Assembly (NCBI RefSeq): GCF_024166365.1
Contig: NC_064826.1
Coordinates: 56,685,001 to 56,749,000 of the forward strand
Reading direction: 5' to 3'
Length of the DNA: 64,000 bases
DNA from: Elephas maximus indicus
Taxonomy: Eukaryota; Chordata; Mammalia; Proboscidea; Elephantidae
Position numbers and translations under genes: made by a program. Shown one piece after another: positions 20,764 through 32,673 of this stretch (positions are counted from its first letter, which is position 1; each line of letters opens with the position of its first letter). The notes under the pieces are model-generated. The model searched no databases. It was not told where the DNA came from and worked only from the letters and a program-made list of their open reading frames with translations.

Positions 20764-23170
20764 GCTTGATCCTCATCGCGCACTGTATTTTGGAGTACTT
20801 CAGACCGGTCTGATTTTAAATGGCTCAAGTAATAACTTCTTCCAGTGCCTTTGAAAGACTATTTCACAGTCTAACGGTTTTCCCTATTAAGGACTTTGTT
20901 TTGATATTCAGCCTAATCTTTCCCTGGTTCTATACTCCCTATAAAAACCCCTCTGGACTGGCCTATTGTCTTGCTTGATTTGAAGTCTTCATCTGACATT
21001 TATACAAGACTTGTAGAATACAAAAGCTTTACACAATTATAGGAGACAACACAAAGGTGACAGCTCTAGATCTGGACATCTTAGCTAAATATTGAAGACA
21101 CATCTTTAGGCAGTTTATATGTATATGCATGATTATTTATTTCTCACAATTTATCTTTCTAATGTAAAAAAAATGTAAGAGTGAGGAAATTGCCTTTTTT
21201 AACATTAATGACCTATGTGAATACTGAGATGATCCCTTCTAAGTAATGTTTTACGTGGATGCACATTTTCATTGCAAATTTGATGTCAACAGAACCCTGT
21301 CAACGCCCACACTACAAGGGGGAATTCTGCGACATGCTAGTCTGATGCTTCACAGAGTCCCAGAAGCTGCTGTCATGTAAATTCCACTATTGAAATGAAA
21401 GTAATTTCCATAATTAATAGAATGTACTAGAGTATATATAGTTTGGATGCATAAGTTAACATAGTATATTAATTGTTAGAATTTTCAGTAGCCCCTTCAT
21501 GCTGAAACAATGCTGAAAGAACCAGTAGAAATAAGTCTGAATTCTTCGTTGTGCTTTATCTTTATGAAGGTAAGCTTAAATCAGACATATATCCATATGA
21601 AATGCTATTATATTTAGATTTTTATGTAGGTACCATATGTGAAGGTTACTTTAAAAATAGAAAACCCTGAAATAACCACAAGAGAGAAACAGGCTTTCAC
21701 TTTGTTCACTTAAAATCTGGTTCCAAGACATACATATGTAGGCTTCTTTAAGATTCTTAAGCAAATATCTGTGGTAGACTCACCATCCCACTCAATTGTT
21801 TCTGTTAGGTTCCAAAAATTGAAATTCAAGTCCTGCTAGACAGCAGAGGAGTAAACGATAAATCAGGAAATAAGTTCCTAGTTTGCACTTGGCAAGTCCA
21901 GAAACTACAGGACCAAGAGTAAGGTGAATCAGCAGCTAAAAACACGATGTAGTACTGTTTCCTTTACTGCTTATTGAGCATTAGATGGCATATAGAAACA
22001 TTCGTGTAAAACTAAGTGACGAAAACAGTGAAGAAAAGTGCCATTCCAAAACTGAAAATAACTTTAAGGGGATAAGATTAGACTATGTGGAATAAATAAT
22101 TTTTAAACCAGCATTCTCCTTCCTGAAGCCCCCAAGTGTTTTTATATTGCCATTCATCACATAGTGGTGAATACCCTCAAAATGATTTTCCTTAGAAACA
22201 AAGAAGAAATCAATTTTCTTGGTAAAGGAAAAGTAGGCCATTAATACATGTGTGACTTCTCCCTACGACAGAGAATTCTAGGAGTCTGTTTCCACACAGA
22301 ATATACTCTTCCTTTATCAAAAGCCCAATCTTTTTACGGAACTGGAAAAACTGTACACTGTACCTTAAAAACGAGACAGAGAAATAAACTTGAAAAACAT
22401 TCAGATATAATCTATACAAGCATAGAATAAAATACCGTGTTCAAAAATAAAACCATATACTGACAAGGTATCTCCACAGAAAGCCCATTTTATTTCTCAT
22501 TTTGAATTCTTTGTCAGAGTTTACTTCGCTATCATCCACTGTGTGTGTGTGCGTGCACACACACACTCATACACACCATTTAGCTAACCTCAGTTGGAAA
22601 AATATATATAACCATCAAATGGTTAAGTATTTTGAGAAACATAATACAAGATATATAGTTTGAAAAAAATAAAAAATCACTATATATGTAGCTTGGGGTG
22701 GAGAGGAATTAAGAGTATGACAATTTGAGTAGACTCCCCTAAGAAAAAGACTACCTGACGAAGGAACAAGTAACTAATGGAGAAACAATCAGTCAATATA
22801 TCTATTAAGCACCTATTATGATAAAAACAGGATTCAGGATATTCCATGGAGAAACACCAAAGTGTTAGAAATACAAGCAATGCTTGACCAATGCTTCACA
22901 AGCATGTGTAAAGCTGAAGGCATTCCAAAATACAACTTGAAATTCTAGAGTAGAAGAGAGGTTATCAGAATTATCAACTGAATGATGGTTCCTTCATTTA
23001 ACAAATGTACTCAGATTTAAAATTTTAAATATATACATTACATACATATATTCTCATACTTTTATGTGGAAGACACCGTGCTGCATGCTGTGAGGTGACA
23101 AAACTAATGATATTTCATACCAAAGGATGAAATTAATGACCAATTGCTGTTACTAAGTAGTCTGCTAAAA
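20764..23170 (+). other. Intronic, AT-rich
   Basis: No gene seen. A GT/CA microsatellite with a palindromic GTGCGTGCAC centre is at about 22540-22578. A diverged 'tatctattaagcacctatta' ancient-repeat trace is at about 22790-22880. Confidence 0.45.
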
Positions 23171-23258
23171 CATTACATGGAATAGCTTATTTAATATTCA
23201 CAAGAACCCTGTAAGGTAGGTACTATTATCCCTATTTTACAAAAAAGGAAATAGATGC
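23171..23258 (-). mobile_element. MIR SINE, first half
   Basis: Reverse MIR sequence 'tattcacaagaaccctgtaa' then 'ggtaggtactattatcccta'. It is interrupted by the SINE at 23259-23447 and continues after it. Confidence 0.75.
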
Positions 23259-23447
23259 CTTTAAAAAAAAAAAAAAAACCTTTGCCGTACATTCCAACTC
23301 ATAGTGACCCCATAAAATTTCCCAGGCTGTAAATCTCTACAGATGCTGACTGCCACATTTTTCTTTTTCAGAGCCACTGGTAGTTTCAAACCACGACCTT
23401 TTGGTTCACAGTCCATCACTTTAACCACTGTACCACCAGGGCTCCTT
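23259..23447 (-). mobile_element. AfroSINE inserted in MIR
   Basis: A - strand SINE with an A-rich/ACC tail on the left and the head 'ccactgtaccaccagggctc' on the right. It splits a MIR, giving the order MIR older, SINE younger. Confidence 0.88.
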
Positions 23448-23525
23448 AAATTGAGGCCCAGGGAGATAAAATAACTTACTTGCCCAAGTTCAGATAGCTA
23501 ACAAGACTGGAATTCAAAACTTATT
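23448..23525 (-). mobile_element. MIR SINE, second half
   Basis: Resumes with 'ttgaggcccagggagataaa' and 'acttgcccaagttcagatag', the expected continuation of the MIR half ending at 23258. Confidence 0.75.
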
Positions 23526-25192
23526 TGTTACTCCAAGGCCTACCAATGTTTTACGGAAAAAAAAAAAAAAAAAAAACATAAAATAGGGAATATGGCATCA
23601 GCTAGGTACCAAGAAACTTTGTATTTCTGAAAGATATTTTTCCCATTGAGGGAATTAAGTTAAATTTTGTGAAAGTATTTAAGCTGGGCCTCATATATTC
23701 TATGATCTCCAAGTAGATGGTGATAAAGAAGGGAATACTGTTCAGTGAAACAAAACCTAGAAGAGAGTCCCACAGCCTCAGCTTCCTTCTCCTCTAGATA
23801 AAGTCTCTTATGAGGGATAAAGAATGCAAGTGGAAAAAAACTAACATAAAAATTCTTTAGAGTTAACTAAAACTAGGGGAAAAAAACTGAGAAACAAGTC
23901 TACAAAGATCATAGATTTATTCACAAGCTAAGAAATAAACACCAGGTGTGAAAATGTGGGGGAAATACATTTCTTGGAGCCTGATTTGATGAACATCACA
24001 ACTTGAAAAATTATACTCAGTGACAAGAATATATTTCTCAAATAGCCAGTCATAGAAGTAAACAACATTTCTACTTATGATGGCTAACAAGATATTTCTG
24101 TTCTCTTAACTTCCTAACTGCTTTCTACCAGGAAAATGAGCTGGTAAAAATGTTTTGCAGACTAGTAAAATTTTTAAATTTATTTACCCCCCCTTTTTTT
24201 TTTATTAGGAATAGTTATCTCTGAGATGAAACTCTTAGCATTTTACTCATTCAGGCATCAATTTATAATACGCATACCAGAATGAAACAGGAGGGACACC
24301 AAGATTGGTCCTTTTAAACACACTGAGAACAGGAGAAGTGAAGTGACCTGCTGGTGACTCCAAAATCTTAGTCAGTAGGACTGCTCTGGGAAAACCCTCA
24401 TGTCTTGATTCTCCGTTCTGGATGCTTTCCCACAAGCAGCAGACCTGCTGTCTTGAGTGCATGCGTTTCTACTTCTTTTCACACAACCAAAGCGCCAAAA
24501 TAAGACTTTTTACTCTAGGAGCTTTATCTGATTTGTGCTAGAATACTTAATGAACGTTAAAAAAAAAAAAATTTGAATGGCTATCATAGATCTGTCCCTG
24601 CACCTGGTAGAGGCTGTTTCTTTTGATTGTTAATGATACATGGCAGATAATCAGTAATATTTTGTAATTTACTTAACAGTTTCAATGCACCATGTGTTAG
24701 TGAACACAACATACTGGAAACTGCTTTCACAAAATATGTCAGAATACATGCCAATTTGGAAGATTGCACTACAAGGTCAGAAACAGTAGAATTTGTGTCT
24801 GCCTCAAGGAGAAAACAAGATCTGGAGAATACAATTAACTATTTCTATTTTGAGGCTTTTTTTCTTTTTTCTAAAAAGGAAAGACCCTCTAAATGCTGAT
24901 GCATTTATCCCAGTGATTTCTGTCGAGCCCAGATATATTGGTGACTAGCCTATACCTCATTTCAGAATTGAGAAGTCAAGACATGGGACTTAGATTGCTA
25001 ACACATCTCTTCTATAAATTTTGCCCAAGGCCTGCCCTAGAGAAAAATATCTGAGAAATGCCAAAAGCCCTACTTCCCCTCCTCCCCCCCAAAAAACCTC
25101 TTCTAGTGTCTGCCCTGCTACCTTATATTCTCCAAATTTTAACTAAGGTATTTCATCCAGGAAGTTCAAATAACCATACATTTCTAGGTCCA
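23526..25192 (+). other. Intronic, nothing recognised
   Basis: AT-rich with several homopolymer A/T runs (23559-23576, 24188-24202, 24560-24572). No element or exon identified. Confidence 0.45.
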
Positions 25193-25203
25193 TGTAGTAA
25201 ACT

Positions 25204-25354
25204 TGGAAACCCTTGTGGCACAGTGGTTAAGAACTATGGCTGCTAATCAAAAGGTCGGCAGTTCGAATTCACCAGGCACTCCCTGGAAACTCTATGGGGC
25301 AGTTCGCTATGAGTCAGAATTGACTCTATGGCAACGGGTTTGGTATTTGGTTTG
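25204..25354 (+). mobile_element. AfroSINE, first of a tandem pair
   Basis: A + strand SINE, with an internal deletion in its 3' half ('ggggcagttcgctatgagtc' lacks the 'ctactctgtcctataggg' block). It is flanked by GTAGTAAACT at 25194-25203 and GTAGTAAACTA at 25355-25365. Confidence 0.92.
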
Positions 25355-25365
25355 GTAGTAAACTA

Positions 25366-25526
25366 GGACCCCTGGTGGTACAGTGGTTAAGAGCTTGGCT
25401 GCTAACAAAAAGGTCGGCAGTTCAAATCTAACAGCCATTCCTTGGAAACCCTATGGGGCAGTTCTACTCTGTCCTATACTGTAGCTACGGGTTGGAATCG
25501 ACTTGGTTGCAAAGGGTTACAGTTAT
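25366..25526 (+). mobile_element. AfroSINE, second of a tandem pair
   Basis: A + strand SINE starting AGGACCCCTGGTGGTACAG right after the duplicated target GTAGTAAACTA (25355-25365). It is followed by the third copy GTAGTGAACTA at 25527-25537. Full 3' domain present. Confidence 0.92.
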
Positions 25527-25537
25527 GTAGTGAACTA

Positions 25538-26042
25538 ACTCTTCAACACAACTCTGAATTTACAGGTTCATTTTTTAGAAAAGTTAACTTCACCCAGTTT
25601 GGTGGGGAATGAGCAGAGGGAGTAAATAGATAACACTTGTGCCTACTTCACAATTTTGCCTAAGGCAAGCCCTTCTTCCTTGACTATGATCTCCTTAACA
25701 CTCAGGATGCTATAACTTGAAATGAAATAGACCTTCCCTGTAGTTATTGGGCAAATAAAGCATTGGTAGGAAAATTAATGAGGATATGTAGAATGCTCAC
25801 TCTCCTCACTTTTTTTCTTATAAGACCTTGAATTTGTGTTTGTTGCTGTGCTATGTAGGTAGCACTCTGGCAGTTTAGCATTATTCTTTAGATGGGAGAA
25901 GTCAGAATGCTTGAAGTAGGGAAGAGTGAGAGGTTGAAGGACAAGGTCAGAGCCGCTCTCCTTTCTCCTTTCCTTCCCACCCTACCACCTATTACCAAAC
26001 AATCAGCAGCTTATCAGCTGCTTATGCACCCAGAAGAGCCTG
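25538..26042 (+). other. Intronic, nothing recognised
   Basis: No repeat or gene identified. Confidence 0.4.
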
Positions 26043-26205
26043 TCTCAGAATCACCTTGAAGTTTACATAAGATGCAAAATACTGGCACAGACTTGCTCCC
26101 CGACTAATTCAAACAAAATCACTTTAGATTGGGGTTCAGGAATCCGCATATTAAAATAAGCTTCCAGATTATTCTTATACACACTAAAGTTTGAAAACCA
26201 GTACA
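26043..26205. mobile_element. MER5-type hAT fragment
   Basis: 'gtctcagaatcaccttgaag' on the left, 'ttggggttcaggaatccgca' in the middle and 'aaagtttgaaaaccagtaca' on the right match the layout of MER5 non-autonomous hAT elements. Diverged. Confidence 0.6.
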
Positions 26206-27265
26206 CATAGAATGATGGCCACACAATGCAGAGAAAATTCAGTAAATTGCTCTCACAGAATTATCCCCCACAGCAAAACTGCTCTAACTGTATTAACCAG
26301 TTGTCTAAAATATTTCTTATAACAAGACTGGTTCTAAATAAAGAAAGAAACTCAACCAATACAGCACAGTTTCTATGAGTTGTGTGAGTAGATTCATTTT
26401 CTGGAAACCGCATAGTGTATTTATGCAAAGGAATTTTTGTTCTGTTACCTACAGTGAATTCTAGTAAGATACACAAACATGTGCAATACGTGTCTTCTAG
26501 ATATTCTTATCAGGAAACTTCCTCATTTTGATCTCTTTCTCCTATATTATATAATTATGATACTGAGATATTAGAAAGAGAAGTTACTGGTATTTGAAGA
26601 GTATCATTAACAAAAACATTCCTAAGAACAGAAACCATTCTATATGTGGGGAACTGCACATCTAAAACTCAAACTGTCTCTATAGCTATATCCTTGTGAG
26701 CTAGGAGATGTGGGAAAACATTGTTTGTAACAATTCTCCCCTCTGCCCTCCAGATCTGCAGAGGGGTGGGGGGAACCCTCATTTGGCAACTTCTTATACA
26801 TTCTCCACTCTGCTTCTACTTCATTGGAGTGAATGGTTGCTTAGCTGATGCTGGCAATCCCCATGAATAGTGCCAAAGATTACTTTCTTAAGCATTGTCC
26901 AGAGCCACATGGGAAAAATCCTGGAGAAGGAATGCAAGACAAGCAGCAGAGACAGGAGATGGTTTACAATAGTAGGCCACCAGATTTACCTCCTAGGAGG
27001 TCAATACAACCTCTTTGCCTTCGCTTGTATTTCCACACTTAATAGCCAAAAAAGTAGGCCACACCCCCATTTCCAAACATCATTTAAAAAAAAAAAGTAT
27101 GAGTTTTTAAAACTCAGTCTGTCTCAGACACAAAAATGTTAATTTGTTGAAAGTTACACTGTGTCTCCAGCAGAGCCTGGCTTTCTTAACCACTATTATG
27201 GTTACAGTGCTTAGATTGTATACTGGCACTTCCCTTGGGCCTTCCCACTGACATAAGGAGCCCAA
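26206..27265 (+). other. Intronic, nothing recognised
   Basis: Includes a GGGGTGGGGGGAA run near 26763. Overlapping + strand frames at 26848-27142 have no recognisable domain or splice support. Confidence 0.4.
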
Positions 27266-27474
27266 AGGAGCGTTGGTGATGTAGTGGTTAAGCACTTGGC
27301 TGCTAATCGAAAGGTTGGCAGTTCGAACCTACCAGCTGCTCCAAGAGAGAAAGAAATGGCAGTCAGCTTCCGTAAAGATTATATCCTTGGAAACTCTATA
27401 GGCAGGGTTCTGCTCTGTCCTACAGGGTCACTATGAGTCTGAATAGACTTAATGGCAATGGGTTTGATTTTTGT
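27266..27474 (+). mobile_element. AfroSINE
   Basis: A + strand SINE with the intermediate 'cagtcagcttccgtaaagat' segment and the 3' end 'gtcactatgagtctgaatag'. A second SINE follows 12 bases later in the same orientation. Confidence 0.9.
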
Positions 27475-27486
27475 ACTGTGTCTCTG

Positions 27487-27709
27487 GAGTCCCTGGATGA
27501 CACAAATTGTTAAGCACTTGACTACTAACCGAAAGGTTGGCCGTTCAAAACCACTCAGAGGCGCCTTGGAAAAAGGGCCTGGTGATCTCTTTCCAAAAGG
27601 TCACAGCCTTGAAAACCCCATGAAGCACTGTTCTACCATACAACACTGAGTCACCACAAGCCAGAATCAACTCAAAGGCAACTGGTTTGTTTCTGGGTTT
27701 TCCGTATCT
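27487..27709 (+). mobile_element. AfroSINE, long subtype
   Basis: A + strand long-subtype SINE directly following the previous one. It is diverged: 'ggagtccctggatgacacaa' at the head and 'gtcaccacaagccagaatca' at the 3' end. Confidence 0.88.
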
Positions 27710-27894
27710 CCAGAAATTGTTCTAGGAAGATAGTAACAGTAAACAACAATCAATCAATAAGCTAAAGAATGAGAGCCAGGCAAACAAGAGAACTAAGGTG
27801 CTATGGAGAAAATATAACAATGGAGTGTAAAAATGGAAAGCTAGAGAAGGCACGTCTCTACCAATTAATCTTGATGAATAACTAACTTTTCCAT

Positions 27895-28200
27895 TCCATT
27901 GCCATTAAGTGGAAACTCATCACTTAGAAGTGAAGTTTGAACTTCCTAGCTTGGCCATCAGGGCCTTTTACAATCAGCCTCCCCACCCCCAACGGATCTT
28001 TCCAAACTGTCTTCCTCAATACAAACCTCGGCTTTACCTAAACTTTGTTTGCACCCCAACAGACCTTGAGCATCTTTGTAATAACTGCATTTGAATGCAC
28101 TTTTCTCCTTTCTCCAAACCTGTATTTGAAAGCCAATTTCAAAGTCCTACCTCACCTACATTCATACTAATGATGCTTTTGTCTGTCCTACCAAAACAAT
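27895..28200 (+). mobile_element. L2 LINE fragment
   Basis: Diverged L2 sequence on +: 'gaacttcctagcttggccat' then 'cagggccttttacaatcagc', and further 'tttcaaagtcctacctcacc'. This corresponds to the C-terminal coding and 3' part of L2. Confidence 0.65.
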
Positions 28201-28336
28201 TTATACCCACAGAGTTCATGTGGCCTTCACCGCATGTAGGCTTGAATAGTGAAATATTGTTTTGGTATTAGTAATGGGTATACAGAACAATAACGGGAAT
28301 AAAATCAGAAAGCAAATTTCATTTCTCACTGTTTGT

Positions 28337-28429
28337 TTAAAAAAAAACCTGTTGTCATCGAGTTGATTCCGACTCATAGCAACTCTGTAGGACAGAGTAG
28401 AACTGCCCCATAGAGTTTCCAAGGAACGC
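28337..28429 (-). mobile_element. AfroSINE, 5'-truncated
   Basis: Only the 3' portion of a - strand SINE (about 93 bases) is present, flanked by CTGTTTGT at 28329-28336 and 28430-28437. It shows the segment shared with RTE, 'gttgattccgactcatagca'. Confidence 0.88.
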
Positions 28430-28514
28430 CTGTTTGTATACTTATGCGATAAAACAATAAACTCCATGGTCACTTTCAATTGCAAACGTTCTCCATTCAA
28501 AAATTAGTATGTCT

Positions 28515-29051
28515 TTACATCATCCTGAGACCAGAAGAACTAGATGGTGCCCAGCTATAACCTATGACTGCCCTGACAGGGAACACAACAGAGAACCCCT
28601 GAGGGAGCAGGAGAGAAGTGGGATGCAGACCCCAAATTCTCATAAAAAGATCAGACTTAATGGCCTGACTGAGACTAGAAGGACCCTGGTGGTCATGGCC
28701 CCCAGACCTCTGTTGGCCCAGGGCAGGAACCATTCCCGAAGCCAACTCTTCAGACATGCATTGGACTGGACAGTGGATTGGAGAGGGACCCTAGTGAGGA
28801 GTGAGGTTCTTGGATCAGGTGGACACTTGAGACTATGTTGGCATCTCCTGCCTGTAGGGGAGATGAGAGGGTGGAGGGGGTTAGAAGCTGGCGAAACGGA
28901 CACGAAAAGAGAGAGTGGAGGGAGAGAGCGGGCTGTCTCATTGCTGGGAGAGTAATTGGGAGTATGTAGCAAGGTGTATAATAAGTCTTTGTGTGAGAGA
29001 CTGACTTGATTTGTAAACTTTCACTTAAAGCACAATAAAAATTATTTTTTT
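28515..29051 (+). mobile_element. L1 3'-end insertion (5'-truncated)
   Basis: A 537-bp + strand insertion that is the 3' UTR of an L1, ending AATAAA then an A/T-rich tail. A perfect 16-bp duplication AAAAATTAGTATGTCT lies at 28499-28514 and 29052-29067. It is homologous to the reversed sequence at about 61316-61850. The 148-codon + strand frame inside it (28509-28955) is 3' UTR, not a gene. Confidence 0.92.
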
Positions 29052-29067
29052 AAAAATTAGTATGTCT

Positions 29068-29372
29068 AGACCAATGTAGCGATTAAAACTTTGAACTTTA
29101 AAGCTTAGTTTTCTCTCCGTGCCCAGCAGGAGTCTAGTTCAGTTCCGAAACCGAAGCTTAAAAAGGAAGCTCGAACGCTCCTAAGGTTCCCTTCTACCCT
29201 TCCTTGTCTCTCTTACTAACTTATGGTTCCTCCAAAGTCGGGGTGGAGAGCAGGCATAGGCCAGAGACTTCTGAGAAACAAGAGGCTCTTACCTGCTTGG
29301 TACTGTTGTTTCCTAGTCTCATACTCCATGGGCCGCCTGATTTTTAAAGCTGACTCCCTCTTTTAGTGCGTG

Positions 29373-29403
<31 letters not shown>

Positions 29404-30050
29404 TCAAACTTACCACTCCATTGCTGGGGGTCTTTCACCGCAGGAATTCCCTTAACACAGATTTTCCTTTGTTTGACCATACCTCCTCAGCTCCTGCTCT
29501 TTGAGCAGGCCACTCCACAGCCTTTCACTTTTGCAATCCCATTGCCCCTCTGATCCTTTCTACTAGGTTGGTTCCCTGTCACTCATTGCCCTCCTTTGGT
29601 CCACAGGAAACATTCACGCATTGTTGTAGAAGATATCCTAGGTGTGTGGACCAGTCCCTGCGCAATAACATTTCTTCTTTGCTGCTCTGCTGCCAAAGCA
29701 TCTAAGCAACTGACCCTTGTCTCATCCTCTATATTTTCCTGCCTGCAGTCATACCTAGCCCATTTTGTGATACCATGTGCTTGGGCGCACATAATCATCT
29801 CCCGATAACCTCTCCCTTGTGATCCCTCTACCCTTACATACTTGGATCATAGAACATAATAAAAGGTAGTACATTCATATGCTTAGATGTCTGCCATTTC
29901 CTATGTAGCTGTGAAAACCAAGATTTAGCAAAGTACCTAGGAAAAGTGCCTAATAAATGCTTGTTAAATGGATGACTGTAGTAATACAGTCTAAGTAAAA
30001 AAAAAAATGTACAGAATATATAGTAATACTTAATATACATTTTATAAGCC
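29068..30050 (+). other. Intronic with a TG microsatellite
   Basis: (TG)n at about 29376-29403. An L2-like 3' trace ('gtgcctaataaatgcttgtt') is near 29946. Nothing else recognised. Confidence 0.45.
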
Positions 30051-30155
30051 CAGCAATGATTGTGAGGATGGCACAGGACTGGACAGTGTCTCATTCTATT
30101 GAACATAGGGTCACTATGAGTTGGAACCAACTTGACAGTGCCTAACAACAATATA
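30051..30155 (+). mobile_element. RTE LINE 3' fragment
   Basis: A 105-bp 5'-truncated RTE end, 'gattgtgaggatggcacagg' to 'gtcactatgagttggaacca', with a CTAACAACAATA tail. Confidence 0.85.
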
Positions 30156-31310
30156 TTTAATGGATAAAGAAATCTTATATTAAGTTTTATATTTACTCAG
30201 GTACTTTCCATGATGAAATACTAACTTTGATTTATTCCCTTTATATGTTATACTTTAAAAATGAGAATTACTGTTAAATTCTTCATTTTCATTCATAAAT
30301 TATCTCATTTTCCTAAAGACATCCTGAAACTCAAAATAACTGTATATAAAAATTTTTAAAATTTGGCATGAAAAGTGACATCAGTTCAATTAAATAAATC
30401 CTTACTGATGTCTGTTACTTTCAAGGTACTGAGGAGGATATAGAAAAGAATAAGGCACTGTGCCCACACTAAGAACTTAAAGTCTTACAGGACAAATGAT
30501 GTATGTATGTATGTAACTACAGTAACAGGCAAACTCAGGAGCTCGACTGTGAGTGGATAGTAATACTTCTTGGCATAACTATAGAAGGTATCCTGGAAAA
30601 TGTTGCTTCTTTTTTGAACCCTGAAAAATGGGTAAGATTTCAGGAAGTGGAAAAAGGCATTCCAGATCTAAGCAAAGACAGAGAGTGTGTGGGATTTGTT
30701 TGGGGACCAACATGTGATCTGGCTTAATTTTAACTGGGGTGTACGGGGGGTTGGGTGGAAGGTAAAGCTGTAAGAGCAGATGGCGTAACTACTATCATTT
30801 ACCCTGGAGGAGGAGAGGAATCTCTGGAGGCTTTTGAACAGGGGAATCTGAAACCACAATGTGAAGATAAATATGAGGAAATAAAGGTTTGGGCAGCAGG
30901 GAGATGAGCTGGCAGGTTATGGCAACAGTTCAGGTGAGAGGTAATGATGGCCTAAACTAGGGCAGTGGCAATGGGAATAGAACACACGGAATGGATCTCA
31001 TAGACATGAAGATGAATGTGCTTAGTAGGTAGGAATTAAGCCGTTGGATGAAAAACAACAGCCAAAACAATTAAGCTAATCGTTGTCTTTCTTCTACAAC
31101 AGAAACGAAGGCATGCTATATCAAATCCCTTGTTTAATAAAGGGAAAGGTTTTTTTAAAAAAAATAAAGAGGCCATTTTTCAGGGGCTTAATTCAAGGGA
31201 AAATGTTAACAATCAAAATTCTATTGAAAACCTGACTTAGAAATGAAATCAACACTTTTCATGTTGTTATGATTTGATAGAATTTATCCAGACAGTAGGT
31301 TAAGCCACTA
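30156..31310 (+). other. Intronic, AT-rich
   Basis: A diverged ancient-repeat trace lies at about 30395-30495 ('ctcaattaaataaatcctta'-like). GTAT tetranucleotides occur near 30500. No gene. Confidence 0.4.
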
Positions 31311-31930
31311 TCATCTCTCACCAGACCTCTTCAAGAGACCCTACTGGCCTCCTTGTCTCTTGTCTTACCCCTATAAATCCTTCCACCATGCTACTGTCAG
31401 AATCACCTTAGTAAAATAGAAATCTGAGCATGTTACACTCTGCTAAAATTCTCCAAAGATTTTTCCATTGCTCTTTAGATCACTGAAATGTGGCTTACTG
31501 GGCCCTCTGGGATCTACCTGTATTTCCAGCTTTATGGATCACCCTTTTACCCTAATGCTTCTTGTTGCAGACTGTGCACCTTGCCCTCTCTCTCTCCCAC
31601 GCCTCTCCATAGGCTGTATGCCTTTTCAGAGCAGTTGCTCACTCCAAACCACCTCCTTCGGACTCAATTTAAATTTTTTACCTCTTTTTTTTTTTTCCTA
31701 CCTAAAGCCTTTCCTGAGGTTCACCCTGCTATGTACTCCCCGAGATCTCTGCACTTCCCTTCTTCGTACTTATATTACAATCACCTATCTCCTCCTCCCT
31801 CCGCCACCCCCTTGTCTATAAGCGCTAAAGACAGGGAGCATGCCTGCTTATTCATAGTAATGTCCCTATTACCCAGTAAGACTGAATAGTACATAGTAGA
31901 AGATCAATAAATATTTATGGAATGAATGGA
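31311..31930 (+). mobile_element. L2 LINE
   Basis: An L2 3' portion in + orientation. The blocks occur in order: 'cttagtaaaatagaaatctg', 'tttcctgaggttcaccctgc', 'attacaatcacctatctcct', 'acagggagcatgcctgctta' and the terminal 'agatcaataaatatttatgg' with GAATGAATG. The frames at 31468-31889 are within it and are not genes. Confidence 0.75.
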
Positions 31931-32524
31931 GTACCAGTTAATTAAACCACCTTGGGGCTCATTTTCCTCATCTTTAAAATTAGGGTATTGATCTGTAAGA
32001 TTCCTTTTAGCCATATAATTCTATAAGTAAACTTTGTCAACAAAGAAAACAGAATTTAGCATCCCAAGTCAAAATCAGTATCATGTTACACCCAAAAAAA
32101 CCATTGAGTCCTATTTATAAATTCAAATTTTAATCGCTATCTAAATAGTAATATCATTAATAAAAATGTTACTGTATCTCTCCTTATCCCTCAACCTGTC
32201 CTCATTCTGCAAACATATTACCTGTTCACTTCCCGCTTATTAGAAAAATAATCAGAAAAACAGAGAGTTGAGTAAAATCTTGAAAAACTCTACTTACAGG
32301 AAGGTCCGCCTCCTAGCTTTCCCATAAATGGAAACACAGTTCAGAAATTTTCATACAAGAGGATTCCTAAGTCTCATTTGATAATGGCAATTCCCACCAG
32401 TGCCACTTGATAACACCACAAGGTGTTTGCTTTAATGCAAACTCTGTCACAGTACTTCTCAAAATGAAGTAAGTGTGGTTCACACACATACTCTAAACAC
32501 CCCTTTAGGAGAATGAGTAGGACA
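31931..32524 (+). other. Intronic, nothing recognised
   Basis: No repeat or gene identified. Confidence 0.4.
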
Positions 32525-32610
32525 TTGTGAATAATAACAACCTTTACTGAGTGCTTACTGTGTACCAGGCACTGTTTCATTTGCTTTATCTATATTAATT
32601 TATTTAATAT
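32525..32610 (-). mobile_element. MIR SINE, first half
   Basis: Reverse MIR: 'actgagtgcttactgtgtac' then 'caggcactgtttcatttgct'. It is interrupted by the RTE at 32631 and continues at 35875. Confidence 0.8.
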
Positions 32611-32630
32611 ACACAATAGCCCTATGAAGT
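32611..32630. repeat. Target site duplication, left
   Basis: ACACAATAGCCCTATGAAGT, repeated exactly at 35855-35874. It defines the insertion of the RTE element between them. Confidence 0.95.
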
Positions 32631-32673
32631 TGTTGTTGTTGTTGTTGTTAGATGCCGTCAAGTCAGTTCCAAC

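Noticed and set aside
28509-28955. 148-codon + strand frame as a gene
   Set aside because: It lies inside an L1 3' UTR insertion bounded by a 16-bp duplication.
31468-31889. Two overlapping + strand frames of 117 and 133 codons
   Set aside because: They lie in a C/T-rich L2 3' end; composition gives long frames without protein motifs.
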